DNA of 64,000 nucleotides from Streptomyces sp. NBC_00249 (GCF_026342355.1 NZ_JAPEMV010000003.1:744001-808000), one strand, 5' to 3'. Counted from the first letter of the stretch, positions 53,367 through 61,900 are shown. Made by a program: numbers and translations. The notes: generated by a model from the sequence alone, not told the origin.

Positions 53367-53675
53367 GTGAGCGCTCAACCCGCCGACCACGCAACCGTCC
53401 CGCCGTACGCGCCCGCGCCCGGGGCCCCGGCCGAACTCCGTGCCCTGCTGCGCGCCGACCGCCGTGCGGACACGTGGGTGCCGGCGTTCGAGCGGGACTG
53501 GGCCAAGGCCCTGGAGGATGCTCGCGACTCCTTCAGCCTCACCCCTTTGCATGACGTGGTGCGTACCTGGCAGTTGCGCGTCGCCGCGGCCCCGGCCGTC
53601 GACGCCTTCATGGACTCCGGCCGCGACGAGTCCGGCTTCGTGGACCTGGACGACGTCCTCGGTCGCCGCCGGTGA
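53367..53675 (+). CDS. Antitoxin-like protein (DUF6247-type)
   Basis: A 102-residue protein starting at GTG 53367 with GGAGGAG upstream. The helical core PAFERDWAKALEDARDSFSL then PLHDVVRTWQLRVAA matches the small antitoxin-like DUF6247 pattern that in Streptomyces precedes RelE/ParE toxins. It overlaps the next gene by four bases (GTGA), the usual arrangement of type II toxin-antitoxin pairs with the antitoxin first. The family name is tentative; its position is strong evidence. Confidence 0.75.
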   Translation: MSAQPADHATVPPYAPAPGAPAELRALLRADRRADTWVPAFERDWAKALEDARDSFSLTPLHDVVRTWQLRVAAAPAVDAFMDSGRDESGFVDLDDVLGRRR

Positions 53676-53932
53676 CCGGTCAGCCGTGGGCGGTGCGTCT
53701 GTCCCCGCAGGCCGCGAAGACGCTCGCCGAGCTTCCCGGCCCGGCCAGGGAGATGGTCCGCGACGTCCTGGACATCGCGGTGCGCTCCCCGTGGGGCTGG
53801 CCGCAGTGGAACGCCGGCGATCCGGAGGGCGAGGACGTCCGCGCCGCGTCCGTCGGACAGCTGTCCGTCGTCTACGTGGCCAACCGCCTCACCCGGCACC
53901 TGTCCGTCCTGGACATCGTCTGGCTCGGGTAG
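53672..53932 (+). CDS. RelE/ParE-type toxin
   Basis: An 86-residue protein with the compact RelE/ParE fold pattern: VRLSPQAAKTLAELPGPARE at the N-terminal helix pair, then VRAASVGQLSVVYVANRLTR and HLSVLDIVWLG strands. RelE members cut ribosome-bound mRNA and ParE members poison gyrase; the sequence does not decide between them. It is translationally coupled to the antitoxin-like gene and would be neutralised by it. Confidence 0.8.
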   Translation: MTGQPWAVRLSPQAAKTLAELPGPAREMVRDVLDIAVRSPWGWPQWNAGDPEGEDVRAASVGQLSVVYVANRLTRHLSVLDIVWLG

Positions 53933-54039
53933 CGACGCCTTGCCCTCGGCCGTGTCAAGGGGTCAGCCGACGCTCACCAGCAGGTACCAGCCCCCGCACT
54001 CGTAGCTGCGGGAGGCGTCGGGGCGGTCGCCGTTCGGGT

Positions 54040-54903
54040 TCAGCCTCCAGCCCTGGCCAGGTCGGTGTGCAGCAAGTGGTGGTCCGAGTACGGGCTGGGG
54101 CGGACGCGGTGCGTGCGCGGGGTGATGCCGCGCAGGAACACGTAGTCGAACTTGCTGTTCCAATCGGTGGTCGACGTGCAGGCGTCGGCGCCGGCGGCCG
54201 AGGGGCGGCAGCCGGGGTCCGTGTCCGGGGCCAGGGCCCACATCGGGCCGAGTTCGGGCGCGTGCGGCACGGCGTTGAAGTCGCCGAGGACGATCGCACG
54301 GTCGTGACGGGCGACTTCCGCGGCGAGCACCCCCACCTGGCCCGCCCGCACCTCTCCCTGCCGGCGCTGGGCGAGGTGGGTGTTGAAGACGCGGACGGGC
54401 CGGCCGCCCACCAGCGTGGTGACGGCCAGGTAACCGCGGTCCTCGGAGCCGCCGTCGGGGTATTCGACGCTCACCCGGTCCGTCATCGGCGCCGCCGAGA
54501 GGATCGCCTGGCCGAAGCCGCCCGGCCACCACGGCAGCCCCCCGCAGCGGTTCCAGTTCCGCAGGACCGTCCCGTACTCGACCCGGTAGACCAGCCCGTA
54601 GACATCCTCCAGGTACGCGCGGATTTCCTCGACGTCACGTACGCACGCCTCCTGGAGGCCGATGACCTGCGGCGCGGCCGTGGCGATCTCCGTCGCCCGG
54701 CCGAAGTTGAGCCCGCTCCCGCCACACGGATTGCAGATGTTCCACGTGCCGACCCGGTCCGGTACGACTTCCTCGGCGGCGTCGAACGGCAGCGGCCTGG
54801 CAAGGGGGCCGACACCGCTCGGTGCGCTGGGGCCCAGGAGCAGCACCATGCAGACCGCGGCCATCGCGCCCGCGGCCCACCGCGCGGCCCTTCTCAGCAC
54901 CAT
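54040..54903 (-). CDS. Secreted endonuclease/exonuclease/phosphatase protein
   Basis: A 287-residue EEP-superfamily protein. ATG 54903 follows GGGGAGG; the N-terminus has a signal or anchor (AAGAMAAVCMVLLLGPSAP). The catalytic motifs are all present: GTWNIC, GLQEA with the metal-binding Glu, NTHLAQ, LGDFNAVP and the final SDHHLL histidine. Such enzymes degrade nucleic acids or hydrolyse phosphodiester or sphingolipid bonds outside the cell. The substrate cannot be assigned. It is divergent from the NADAR gene with 91 bases between. Confidence 0.9.
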   Translation of the reverse strand: MVLRRAARWAAGAMAAVCMVLLLGPSAPSGVGPLARPLPFDAAEEVVPDRVGTWNICNPCGGSGLNFGRATEIATAAPQVIGLQEACVRDVEEIRAYLEDVYGLVYRVEYGTVLRNWNRCGGLPWWPGGFGQAILSAAPMTDRVSVEYPDGGSEDRGYLAVTTLVGGRPVRVFNTHLAQRRQGEVRAGQVGVLAAEVARHDRAIVLGDFNAVPHAPELGPMWALAPDTDPGCRPSAAGADACTSTTDWNSKFDYVFLRGITPRTHRVRPSPYSDHHLLHTDLARAGG

Positions 54904-54994
54904 CGCCTCCCCGGAGTGGATGCACATCATCACACGGCGCCCTCGACACACAATCGAGGTGCTCCCCGGCCGGTCCGTCCGGCATCATCACGGC

Positions 54995-56110
54995 ATGATC
55001 GGCAACCGGATCACCCATCGCACGGCGGACGGCGTCCGCGTACCCGGCACCTGGCGGCACGCGTTCATATGCAACGGCGGCTCCTACTTCCTCACCGACC
55101 TCTTCATCTACGCCGACGGCCTCGTCGACTGCTGGGAACTGGTCACCCTCGACGAGTTCGAGCAGAAGCTCCGCTGCGGATGGGTGGCCACCGACCTCCC
55201 GGACGGCGGACGCGCCTCCGCCCACCACCTGGCCTCGTGGACGTTCGGTGAACCGCGCACCTGGCTGACTCCGGACCTGCTGCTCGCCGAAGTCCGCGAC
55301 ACCATCGACGAGCTGAACGGCCGCCCCGACTCGACCGACCGCTGCCTCGCCGCGGTGGACGTCTTCATGGCGGACCGCACGGAGGACAACCGGGCCGCAG
55401 CCCGGGCCGCCTACCTGGCCGTCCCCGAGACCGTGCGGCACTACGCGCTCGGCGACATGGACCGCAAGGACCACCCCCTCCAGGTGCTGGTGGCCGGACC
55501 CGGAGGCCGGACCCCGGACGAGCCCGGGGAAACGGTCACGCAGGAGGAGTACGACGAGGCCGTCGCCTACTTCGAGGACCGCGAGCAGTGGCTCGCGAAG
55601 GCCCCTTCACGGGTGCCGGCCGACGGGCCGGCCGAGTCCTTCGCCCCCGCGGTCAAGATCTACCACTCGTATCCGCAGCGCGCGCTCGAAGACCCGGGCA
55701 AGCAGGCCCTGCGCAATGACTACCCCGCCCCGATCACCGTCGGCGACGTCACCTACCCGTCGGTGGCGCATGCCTACTGGGCCCGGTCCGTCGCCGAACC
55801 GGAGGCCCGGACCGCGGTCGTGGCGGCGGAGTCGGGCGCGAAGGCCCGTACGGTCGCGGCCGCGGCGCCGCGGCGCGAAGGCTGGGAGCAGGTCCGGACG
55901 GCGGTCATGGCCCGCCTGCTGCGCGCCAAGTACGAGCAGCACCCCGACCTCGCGGCGATCCTGCTGGCCACGGGTGACGCGGCCGTGCTCTACGACGACG
56001 CCGACTCGGGCTTCTGGGGCGAGAACGGGGGCCGCGGCCGCAACTGGACGGGCCGTCTCCTGGAACTCGTCCGTTCCGAACTGCTGGCCCGGCAGACCCT
56101 CATCGACTGA
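54995..56110 (+). CDS. NADAR-domain protein with N-terminal extension
   Basis: A 371-residue protein. The last 160 residues carry the NADAR (YbiA-like) pattern: VKIYHSYPQRALEDPGKQAL, VTYPSVAHAYWARS, LLRAKYEQHPDLAAILLATG and FWGENGGRGRNWTGRLL. NADAR proteins are N-glycosidases; some remove ADP-ribose from guanine bases and others act on riboflavin precursors. The N-terminal 200 residues (FICNGGSYFLTDLFIYADGL; WVATDLPDGGRASAHHLASW) form a separate domain known to be shared by many actinobacterial NADAR proteins. Start ATG 54995. The preceding EEP gene is divergent. Confidence 0.88.
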   Translation: MIGNRITHRTADGVRVPGTWRHAFICNGGSYFLTDLFIYADGLVDCWELVTLDEFEQKLRCGWVATDLPDGGRASAHHLASWTFGEPRTWLTPDLLLAEVRDTIDELNGRPDSTDRCLAAVDVFMADRTEDNRAAARAAYLAVPETVRHYALGDMDRKDHPLQVLVAGPGGRTPDEPGETVTQEEYDEAVAYFEDREQWLAKAPSRVPADGPAESFAPAVKIYHSYPQRALEDPGKQALRNDYPAPITVGDVTYPSVAHAYWARSVAEPEARTAVVAAESGAKARTVAAAAPRREGWEQVRTAVMARLLRAKYEQHPDLAAILLATGDAAVLYDDADSGFWGENGGRGRNWTGRLLELVRSELLARQTLID

Positions 56111-56204
56111 CGCGGGGCTCACCCGTCGGGGGTGTGCGAAGATCCCCAAGGCGGCCCGCCGCCGGGGGCTGATCGGGTGCCGCGAGAAGGTGGAGAGGGC
56201 CACG

Positions 56205-56723
56205 ATGGCTGTGGTGTGGATCTTTGACGACTGGATTGAGCGGACCTCGGAGGACGGGGTGCGTGTGGCGCGGACGCGGATGGGCATGCGCATCGTCACC
56301 TCGAGTTGGGGGCGCAAACTGCTCCAGCTGAAGCTGGAACGGTTGACGTACAGCCAGGCGGGCGGCGTGCGGAGGATAGAAGCGCCCCGGATTTTCCAGG
56401 GGGAACCCGGTATTGCCGGGAAGGTCGAAGTCGTTTCCCCGGGCAGGCGCCGCGAAGTCATGTACTTCCAGGCTCCAAGCCGGATAGTGCTGGACGACGG
56501 TGTGCGGTTCTTCGACTGGGTAGGGCTGGACGACGGGGAGTACGTCGCGCGACTCCCCGAAGGTCAGACGACCAGCTGGGTCATCGGCGGCGAGTTCATC
56601 AGCGTCCCCCTGCCGCCCCGCCAGTTCGCTTTTACCATCGAAGGCAGTGCGCCGGCTTCGGCCAAGCCGCCGGTGGCGTCGGCTCCCTACGACCCCGACG
56701 AGCCCTATCCCTGCTTGTGGTGA
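56205..56723 (+). CDS. Hypothetical protein
   Basis: A 172-residue soluble protein from ATG 56205 with GGAGAGGG upstream. It is beta-rich (WIFDDWIERTSEDGVRVART, RIVLDDGVRFFDWVGLDDGE) with no signal peptide, hydrophobic segment or recognised motif. It begins about 95 bases after the NADAR gene, on the same strand, and may be in its transcript. Function unknown. Confidence 0.7.
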   Translation: MAVVWIFDDWIERTSEDGVRVARTRMGMRIVTSSWGRKLLQLKLERLTYSQAGGVRRIEAPRIFQGEPGIAGKVEVVSPGRRREVMYFQAPSRIVLDDGVRFFDWVGLDDGEYVARLPEGQTTSWVIGGEFISVPLPPRQFAFTIEGSAPASAKPPVASAPYDPDEPYPCLW

Positions 56724-56870
56724 GGAGTCGGATCCGCTCAGGTGGCCGGTGCGGCCCCAGCCCGATCTCGGGCGCGGGCCGCGAGGCAGCCGGCCCTCCT
56801 TCCGCGGGCCACCCGAGTGGCCTGCCGCGCTCAGGGAGTGGTCGTGGTGGCCCAGGTACGGGAAAGCGCA

Positions 56871-57422
56871 ATGGTCGACGGCGGCATCAAATGGCGGGCG
56901 ATGCCGGTGGACTTCCCGCCGTGGGACCGGGTCTAGGCCTTCTACCGGCGCTGGCGCGAGAGCGGATTGGTCGCCGGCAGCCGGGGCTATGACGGCGGCA
57001 AGAAGATCAATGGCAGGCGCCGGCACCTGATCTGCGACACCACCGGCCTGCTGTTGATGATCAACGTGACCGCGGGGGACGTCACCGATCGCCAGGCCGC
57101 CACAGTGATGCTCCCTGGCCTGCGTGAGCGGTTCCCCACCATCACGAAATTGTGGGCAGACGGCGGCTACACCGGTGTCCTGATCACCTGGGCCCTGACC
57201 GCGCTCCACCTGGTCGTCACCGTCATCAAACGCAGTGACGACGCCAAAGGCTTCGTGGTGCTGCCCCGCAGGTGGGTGGTGGAACGATCTTTCGCCTGGC
57301 TGCTTCGCTCCCGCCGGCTGGCACGCGACTACGAGCAGCGTCCGGACTCCATCGAGGCGATGATCCTTTGGTCGATGACCCGGCTCATGACCCGCCGTCC
57401 CGCGGCCCCGGGGCGAGGGTGA
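56871..57422 (+). pseudogene. IS5-family transposase relic with nonsense codon and deletion
   Basis: The frame reads GGIKWRAMPVDFPPWDRV, then TAG at 56934-56936 where homologues have Tyr, then AFYRRWRESGLVAGSRGYDG in the same frame. The roughly 45 residues between that arginine-rich helix and the G-Y-D-G segment, which include the first catalytic Asp, are missing. The C-terminal half is intact (TKLWADGGYTG with the second Asp; RRWVVERSFAWLLRSRRLAR with the Glu) to TGA at 57422. So it carries a nonsense codon plus an in-frame deletion and cannot transpose. The N-terminal part is also absent. Confidence 0.85.
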
Positions 57423-57609
57423 ACCGGCCCGAGGGCTCCCTCACCAGCCAGCCCCGGTCCACCAGCCGCCTCGCCCTGGCCCTAACCCCTTCCCCCTTCG
57501 TCTTCGCCGCCCCCTCTACCCCGAGCCCGGTCGCCGGCTCCTTGCACGTCAACGGCCCGGCCGCGTCGCCCAGGACCGTCACGGCCCGCTGATACTCCGG
57601 CGACAGCAT
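57385..57609 (-). pseudogene. Relic of an IS-associated helix-turn-helix gene
   Basis: The minus-strand frame from ATG 57609 reads MLSPEYQRAVTVLGDAAGPL then TCKEPATGLGVEGAAKTKGE and ARRLVDRGWLVREPSGRFTL. This is the terminal winged-helix region of small proteins that accompany one Streptomyces transposase family. Its 5' part (about 80-100 residues) is absent. It overlaps the end of the IS5 relic by 38 bases, so the two decayed elements are nested or recombined. A related fragment occurs at 59.6-60.2 kb. Confidence 0.6.
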
Positions 57610-57880
57610 CCCGAACCTCCACGACCGCACCGACACGACGTCCTGCCTGCCATCGAGACCACGGCACCATGCCTGACCAGCGAAAACACGGCGATCAAGT
57701 ACGGAAGGACAACAGCTGTCGAACGCCGGCCACGGGGCAGAACCCGATCCTTGAGCCGCACAGGCCCACGCAGCCAAATCCAGCCCCGCCGGCGATTGAG
57801 GCGCGGGGCACGGGGCGGAGCCCCGGTAGGGGGCGCGGGCAGGACAGGCGGGAGCGGCTCGGCGGCGGGACAATGGCGGC
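57610..57880. other. Gene-free stretch upstream of the serine hydrolase
   Basis: Together with the IS relics before it, this makes 458 bases with no intact gene. The last 150 bases before 57881 should contain the promoter of the serine hydrolase gene, but no canonical -35/-10 pair is visible. Confidence 0.4.
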
Positions 57881-59419
57881 ATGCGTACGCTGCGCGCACT
57901 CGGAGCGGCCGGGGCTGCACTGGTGCTGGCCGGAACAGGGGTGGCCACGGCCGCCCCCAGTCCGCCCCCCGCCCCCAAGCCGCAGCTCACCGACGCCCAG
58001 ATCGACAAGGCCGTGGCCCGCCTGGATCAGACCATCACCGACCTGATGCGCCGTACCGGCGTCCCCGGCCTCTCTGTGGCCGTCGTCCACGACGACGAGG
58101 TGGTCCACCTCAAGGGCTTCGGTGTCCGCCGCACCGGCGAGCCCGCCAAGGTCGGCCCCGACACCGTCTTCCAGATCGCCTCCGTCTCCAAGCCAGTCTC
58201 CTCCACCGTCATCGCCGGCACCTTCAGCACCCCCGACGAGTGGGACCGTCACGTCACCCTCCCCGGCTTCGCCTTCAAGGACCCCTGGGTCACCGACCAC
58301 GTCACGACCGCCGACCTGTTCTCCCACCGCAGCGGCCTGCCCGACCACGCCGGCGACCTCCTCGAAGACCTCGGCTACGACCAGTCGTACATCTTCGACC
58401 ACCTGCGCCTGGAGCCCCTCACCCCCTTCCGCGCGAGCTACGCCTACACCAACTCCGGTCTCACCGCCGCCGCCGAGGCCGTCGCCCGTGCCAAGGGCAC
58501 CACCTGGCAGAAGCTCAGCGCGGACACCCTCTTCAAGCCCGCCGGCATGACCCACACCAGCACCGAGTTCTCCGCCTACGTCAACGCCCCCGACCACGCG
58601 GCCACCCACGTCAAGAACCAGGACGGCACCTGGAGCCCCCGCTACGTCCGCGACCCGGACGCCCAAGCCCCCGCCGGCGGCGTCAGTTCCACCGCCCGCG
58701 ACATGTCCCGCTGGCTGCGGCTCCAGCTGGCCGACGGCACCCTCGACGGCAAGCGGATCATCCCCGCCGCCACGCTCGCCCGCACGCACGTTCCCCAGAT
58801 CGTCTCTCAGCCGCCCACCTCCCCCTCCGGCCGCGCCGGCTTCTACGGCCTCGGCTGGAACGTGTCCTACGACGACTCCGGCCGGCTGCGCCTGAGCCAC
58901 TCCGGCGCCTTCGAACTCGGTACCAACGCCAACGTCACGATGCTCCCCCTGGAGAAGCTCGGCATCGTCGTCCTCACCAACGGCGCCCCCGTCGGCCTGG
59001 CCGACGCCGTCGCCCTCGATTTCTTCGACGTCGCCCAGCACGGCAAGGCCACGACCGACTGGCTTCCCCTGCTCGCGTCCGTCTACGCGAAGGAGGTCGA
59101 CAACGCCCGATCCCCCACCGACTACGCCCACCCGCCCGCCTCCGCCAAGCCCGCCAAGGAGAGCGCCGCCTACACCGGCAGCTACGACAACCCGTACTAC
59201 GGCAAGGCGACCGTGACGGCCGACAACAAGGGCACGCTGACCCTCGCCCTCGGCCCCAAGCCGATGCTCTTCCCGCTCACCCACTACGACGGCGACACCT
59301 TCAGCTTCGAGACCACCGGCGAGATGGCGGCCGGCCGCACCGGCGTGACCTTCGCAGACGGCACGGTCCGCGTCGAGTCCCTCGATGCGAACCACCTGGG
59401 CACCTTCACCGAGCAGTAG
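57881..59419 (+). CDS. Secreted serine hydrolase (beta-lactamase class C family)
   Basis: A 512-residue exported enzyme. Signal peptide residues 1-26 (GAAGAALVLAGTGVATAAP). The penicillin-binding/class C fold is shown by SVSK (serine nucleophile and lysine, about residues 98-101), YTNSG (tyrosine base) and HSGAFELG. A C-terminal domain of about 95 residues (YTGSYDNPYYGKATVTADNK) is the DUF3471-like beta domain common in such hydrolases. It probably acts on peptides or esters outside the membrane; beta-lactamase activity is unproven. The gene is intact between two IS-type relics. Confidence 0.9.
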   Translation: MRTLRALGAAGAALVLAGTGVATAAPSPPPAPKPQLTDAQIDKAVARLDQTITDLMRRTGVPGLSVAVVHDDEVVHLKGFGVRRTGEPAKVGPDTVFQIASVSKPVSSTVIAGTFSTPDEWDRHVTLPGFAFKDPWVTDHVTTADLFSHRSGLPDHAGDLLEDLGYDQSYIFDHLRLEPLTPFRASYAYTNSGLTAAAEAVARAKGTTWQKLSADTLFKPAGMTHTSTEFSAYVNAPDHAATHVKNQDGTWSPRYVRDPDAQAPAGGVSSTARDMSRWLRLQLADGTLDGKRIIPAATLARTHVPQIVSQPPTSPSGRAGFYGLGWNVSYDDSGRLRLSHSGAFELGTNANVTMLPLEKLGIVVLTNGAPVGLADAVALDFFDVAQHGKATTDWLPLLASVYAKEVDNARSPTDYAHPPASAKPAKESAAYTGSYDNPYYGKATVTADNKGTLTLALGPKPMLFPLTHYDGDTFSFETTGEMAAGRTGVTFADGTVRVESLDANHLGTFTEQ

Positions 59420-59444
59420 CAGTAGGCCGCATGGCCCGTCCCCG

Positions 59445-59640
59445 ATGAGACGCAGAGCCCAGACACCCCCCTCGCCCCTCACCCAGCGCGCCGGCATCGA
59501 CCCGGTCCGGCTGCGGCTGCCGCCCGACCTGGAGGGAAGCCGGCCGGATCTCGGCGACCACCTCGCCGCGCACTACCCGGGCGGAGCCGGCACCGAGGCC
59601 ATCGCCCGCCTGCTGGACGCCGGCCGGGTGCTCGCCCGCA
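59445..59640 (+). pseudogene. 5' fragment of an RluA-type pseudouridine synthase
   Basis: MRRRAQTPPSPLTQRAGIDP then VRLRLPPDL closely matches the usual start of Streptomyces RluA-family pseudouridine synthases (a M-R-R-R...P-L-x-Q-R-x-G-I-D-P-V-R-L-R-L-P pattern), followed by an S4-like region (GTEAIARLLDAGRVLAR). The match stops at about 59640, where an unrelated minus-strand HTH relic begins. The catalytic Asp and the rest of the gene are missing. Insertion or recombination at this point cut the gene. Confidence 0.65.
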
Positions 59641-59644
59641 GGTC

Positions 59645-60234
59645 AACGCCGCCTCCGCGGAGGCCAGGACCCTGACGATCTGCTGACAGTCCGGCGACAG
59701 CGCCGACACCTCAAGACCTTCCCGCCATACCGGCACCACCGACCCCGACCCCGGCATCGCCCCGCCCTTCGGCGTCGGCGTCGGGGCAGTGTTCTCCGCA
59801 ACCGGCACGGCAGCCTCCTCGACGTCAGCACCACCGCCCGGACCAGCGAGAAGCTCGGCGAGAACCTCCCGCGCAGTCACGAACCGCTCCCAGAACAGCT
59901 CCGCGTCGCGCAGCTCGGCAAGGACCCGATCGGCTTCCTCGCGCAGCAAACCCACGACGGCCGCGGCTTCGCGGGTGAGACGGAGTTGGGTGTGGGCGGC
60001 GATGACGAGCCACTTCCACCGGTCCGCCGCCTCGGGAGTGCGGAGCTTGGGACGCGTCCAGCCGAGGGTTTGTTTTCCGAAGCGGACAGTGTGCTCAAGA
60101 TCGAATCTGCGGAGGAACGCTTGCCGCCGCAGGTCGACGTCTGTGCTGGTCATGCCGGTCTTGGAGGACCACAGCCAGACGGGCAGTGGGTCGCCTCCGC
60201 CGGGCAGATGGTCCACCTGGCGGCGAAGTGTGCC
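59645..60234 (-). pseudogene. Fused relic: transposase C-terminus and HTH partner
   Basis: From 60234 the minus-strand frame reads GTLRRQVDHLPGGGDPLPVW then LEHTVRFGKQTLGWTRPKLR and WLVIAAHTQLRLTREAA, the C-terminal catalytic region of a common Streptomyces transposase family (D-H-L-P-G-G-D-P-x-P-V-W-L-W). Without a stop it continues into LREEADRVLAELRDAELFWE and a winged-helix start (LSPDCQQIVRVLASAEAALT) that belongs to the HTH partner protein, and breaks off near 59645. The transposase lacks its N-terminal two thirds. The fusion indicates a deletion between two adjacent genes of one element. Confidence 0.7.
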
Positions 60235-60729
60235 AGTACGGCGCGGAGTGGACCGCGACCAACCTCCGTTGGGGCTTGGCGGTGGACGGGCTCGAACGTG
60301 ACGGGCTCGGCCGTCACCCTCGACGGCGTGAAGGCCCTACGCGTGGTCCCCGCCGGGGCGGAGGCGGCCTGCCTCTGACGGACCCCGGCGGGGGCGGCCC
60401 CCATCCGGTGGCGGACCGCGCTGTCGTGTGTCCGAGGCGGGGCCGGGTTTCGCTTGTGCGGGTGTGGCCGGGTCGGGCGGGGGTGGTGGGAGCTGTCCGC
60501 TGGTGGTGCTGTACTTGGCGCGGCCGCCCCGAGCTGCGCGGACCACATCGCGGCCCTGCTCGACGGACGCCCGGACGGGGTGTCCGTAGCGACGGCCTGA
60601 CGGTCCGTAGCCACCGGGGACTCGTTCGGGTGAGGTCAGGACTCAGGGCGAAGGCGCTGGGTAAGCCTGCCGCCGAGGTTCCGTGCAGCATGCAACGGGC
60701 CCGATCGTTCCGTCCGCCCTGGAGGGCCC
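60235..60729. other. Degraded stretch without an intact gene
   Basis: About 495 bases with no gene I can support. A plus-strand frame at about 60243-60300 gives AEWTATNLRWGLAVDGLERD, which resembles fragments of HNH-type or transposase-linked proteins but has no usable ends. The ribosome-binding site GGAGGGCCC of the next gene is at its end. Confidence 0.4.
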
Positions 60730-61167
60730 ATGTCCGTAGTACCCCGCACCCCCAAGCTCCTGACCGCCGCCTGCGTCGCGGTGCTCCTCTCCGTCGCGGG
60801 GGCCGGCCTCGCGGCTCCCGCGAGCGGCGCCACGACCGCCCCGGCGGCGGAGCAGTCCGCCCGGTTGCCCGGGTTCAATGCCACCGGTGTGTACGACATC
60901 TACCAGAGCAACGCGACCGTCCGCGTGGACTTCTCGCAGAACGCCGAGGGGCGCCTCTTTGGGTCGGTACGCTCCGGCAACACCGTGGGCAACGTCCGGG
61001 AGGGCTCGGTCGACGGCCAGCAGATCTACTTCGTCATTGCCTGGTCGCACGGTCCCGTGGGCCGCTACACCGGAAAGCGGGGCCCGGACGGCCGACTCTC
61101 GGGTACGACCTACGACCTGACCAACCCCTCCAGCCAGGCGACCTGGCGCACCGAACAGCGGTTCTGA
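60730..61167 (+). CDS. Small secreted protein
   Basis: A 145-residue exported protein. ATG 60730 has GGAGGG upstream. The signal peptide spans residues 1-34 (LLTAACVAVLLSVAGAGLAA then PASG). The mature part is a beta-rich domain (YQSNATVRVDFSQNAEGRLF, GSVRSGNTVGN, YFVIAWSHGPVGRYTGKRGP) with features of small lipocalin-like or avidin-like barrels, though the family is not identified. It has no cysteine in the mature protein. It ends just before a strong hairpin. Confidence 0.8.
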   Translation: MSVVPRTPKLLTAACVAVLLSVAGAGLAAPASGATTAPAAEQSARLPGFNATGVYDIYQSNATVRVDFSQNAEGRLFGSVRSGNTVGNVREGSVDGQQIYFVIAWSHGPVGRYTGKRGPDGRLSGTTYDLTNPSSQATWRTEQRF

Positions 61168-61181
61168 GCCGGTTCGGAAGA

Positions 61182-61212
61182 CCGGGGCCCCGCGCAGGCG
61201 GCGGGGCCCCGG
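61182..61212. terminator. Strong GC-rich hairpin
   Basis: CCGGGGCCCCGC at 61182-61193 pairs perfectly with GCGGGGCCCCGG at 61201-61212 around a 7-base loop. It lies 15 bases after the stop of the secreted-protein gene and would terminate transcription from either side. Confidence 0.75.
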
Positions 61213-61224
61213 CCAGCCGGGTCC

Positions 61225-61365
61225 GTTCTCGCCGAGGAACCCTTTCATCCGGGTGATCTCGGCGCCCTGCGAGCTGATGATGGCGGCGGCCATGTCCTTG
61301 GCGGACTGGTACTTCCCGTCGATGCGGGTCGACTTCGATGTGCTGGTGAAGCCGGGGTCCAACTC
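61225..61365 (-). pseudogene. Possible DUF305 C-terminal relic
   Basis: The minus-strand frame reads TSTSKSTRIDGKYQSAKDMA then AIISSQGAEITRMKGFLGEN, close to the last 35 residues of DUF305 proteins (D-G-K-Y...A-x-x-I-x-x-x-Q-x-A-E-I-x-x-M). The preceding H-H motif and N-terminal part are absent, and no stop codon follows in frame, so only a fragment remains. Confidence 0.35.
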
Positions 61366-61801
61366 GCCGGTGGCTTCGGTGGACACCGACTCCAAGCGGC
61401 AGGGCGGCATCACGACCGTGGCACTGGACTCGGCGGGGGAGGTGGCCCTGCTGCCGGGGTGGACTGGCCGGCGGTGCACACGGTCGCCGCCGGTCACCGC
61501 TCACCGGCCGGTCTTGCGAGCGGCCTCGATGTCCATGGCAGGGTCGATCTCGGCTTGAAGAAGGGGACGGTGAGCGGTGCGCGGCCGCGCGGCCGCGCGG
61601 CCAGCCTCAGGGCGGGCCGCACGTTCGTGACGGCGTCCCCCGTCCGCCCGCGCCCGAGCCGGCCGAGGGGACGTCTCGCCGCTGAGGACCTTCACGAAGG
61701 TGTTCGGTCACTTCCGGGACCCGAACATGCGCTGACAGGGCTCTAGTTCCGGAAGATGTGCGGCTCGGGTTCGCTCCCGCAGATTTTTTTGCGGTGATCC
61801 A
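61366..61801. other. Noncoding stretch without recognisable gene
   Basis: About 435 bases in which only low-quality frames occur and none has a good ribosome-binding site or recognisable product. It separates the relic region from the promoter of the ATP-grasp operon. Confidence 0.45.
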
Positions 61802-61831
61802 TTGACCGGGACCAAGGCGCCCGGCTAGAAA
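61802..61831 (+). promoter_or_regulatory. Promoter of the ATP-grasp operon
   Basis: TTGACC at 61802-61807 and TAGAAA at 61826-61831 are 18 bases apart, a reasonable HrdB-type promoter. The start point would fall in the GATC repeat array that begins at 61832. Confidence 0.5.
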
Positions 61832-61861
61832 GATCACGATCACGATCAAGATCGCGATCAC
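61832..61861 (+). repeat. Five tandem GATCNC-type hexamers
   Basis: GATCAC, GATCAC, GATCAA, GATCGC and GATCAC follow one another without spacers. The array begins one base after the -10 box, so it covers the expected transcription start and the early leader of the ATP-grasp gene. It may be an operator, a leader element or a chance low-complexity run. Confidence 0.7.
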
Positions 61862-61900
61862 GAGTCCGGTCCATACAGCACTGCCTCGGGGGATTTCGCT

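Noticed and set aside
57695..59497. 600-codon minus-strand frame opposite the serine hydrolase
   Set aside because: Gly/Val-rich shadow without any domain.
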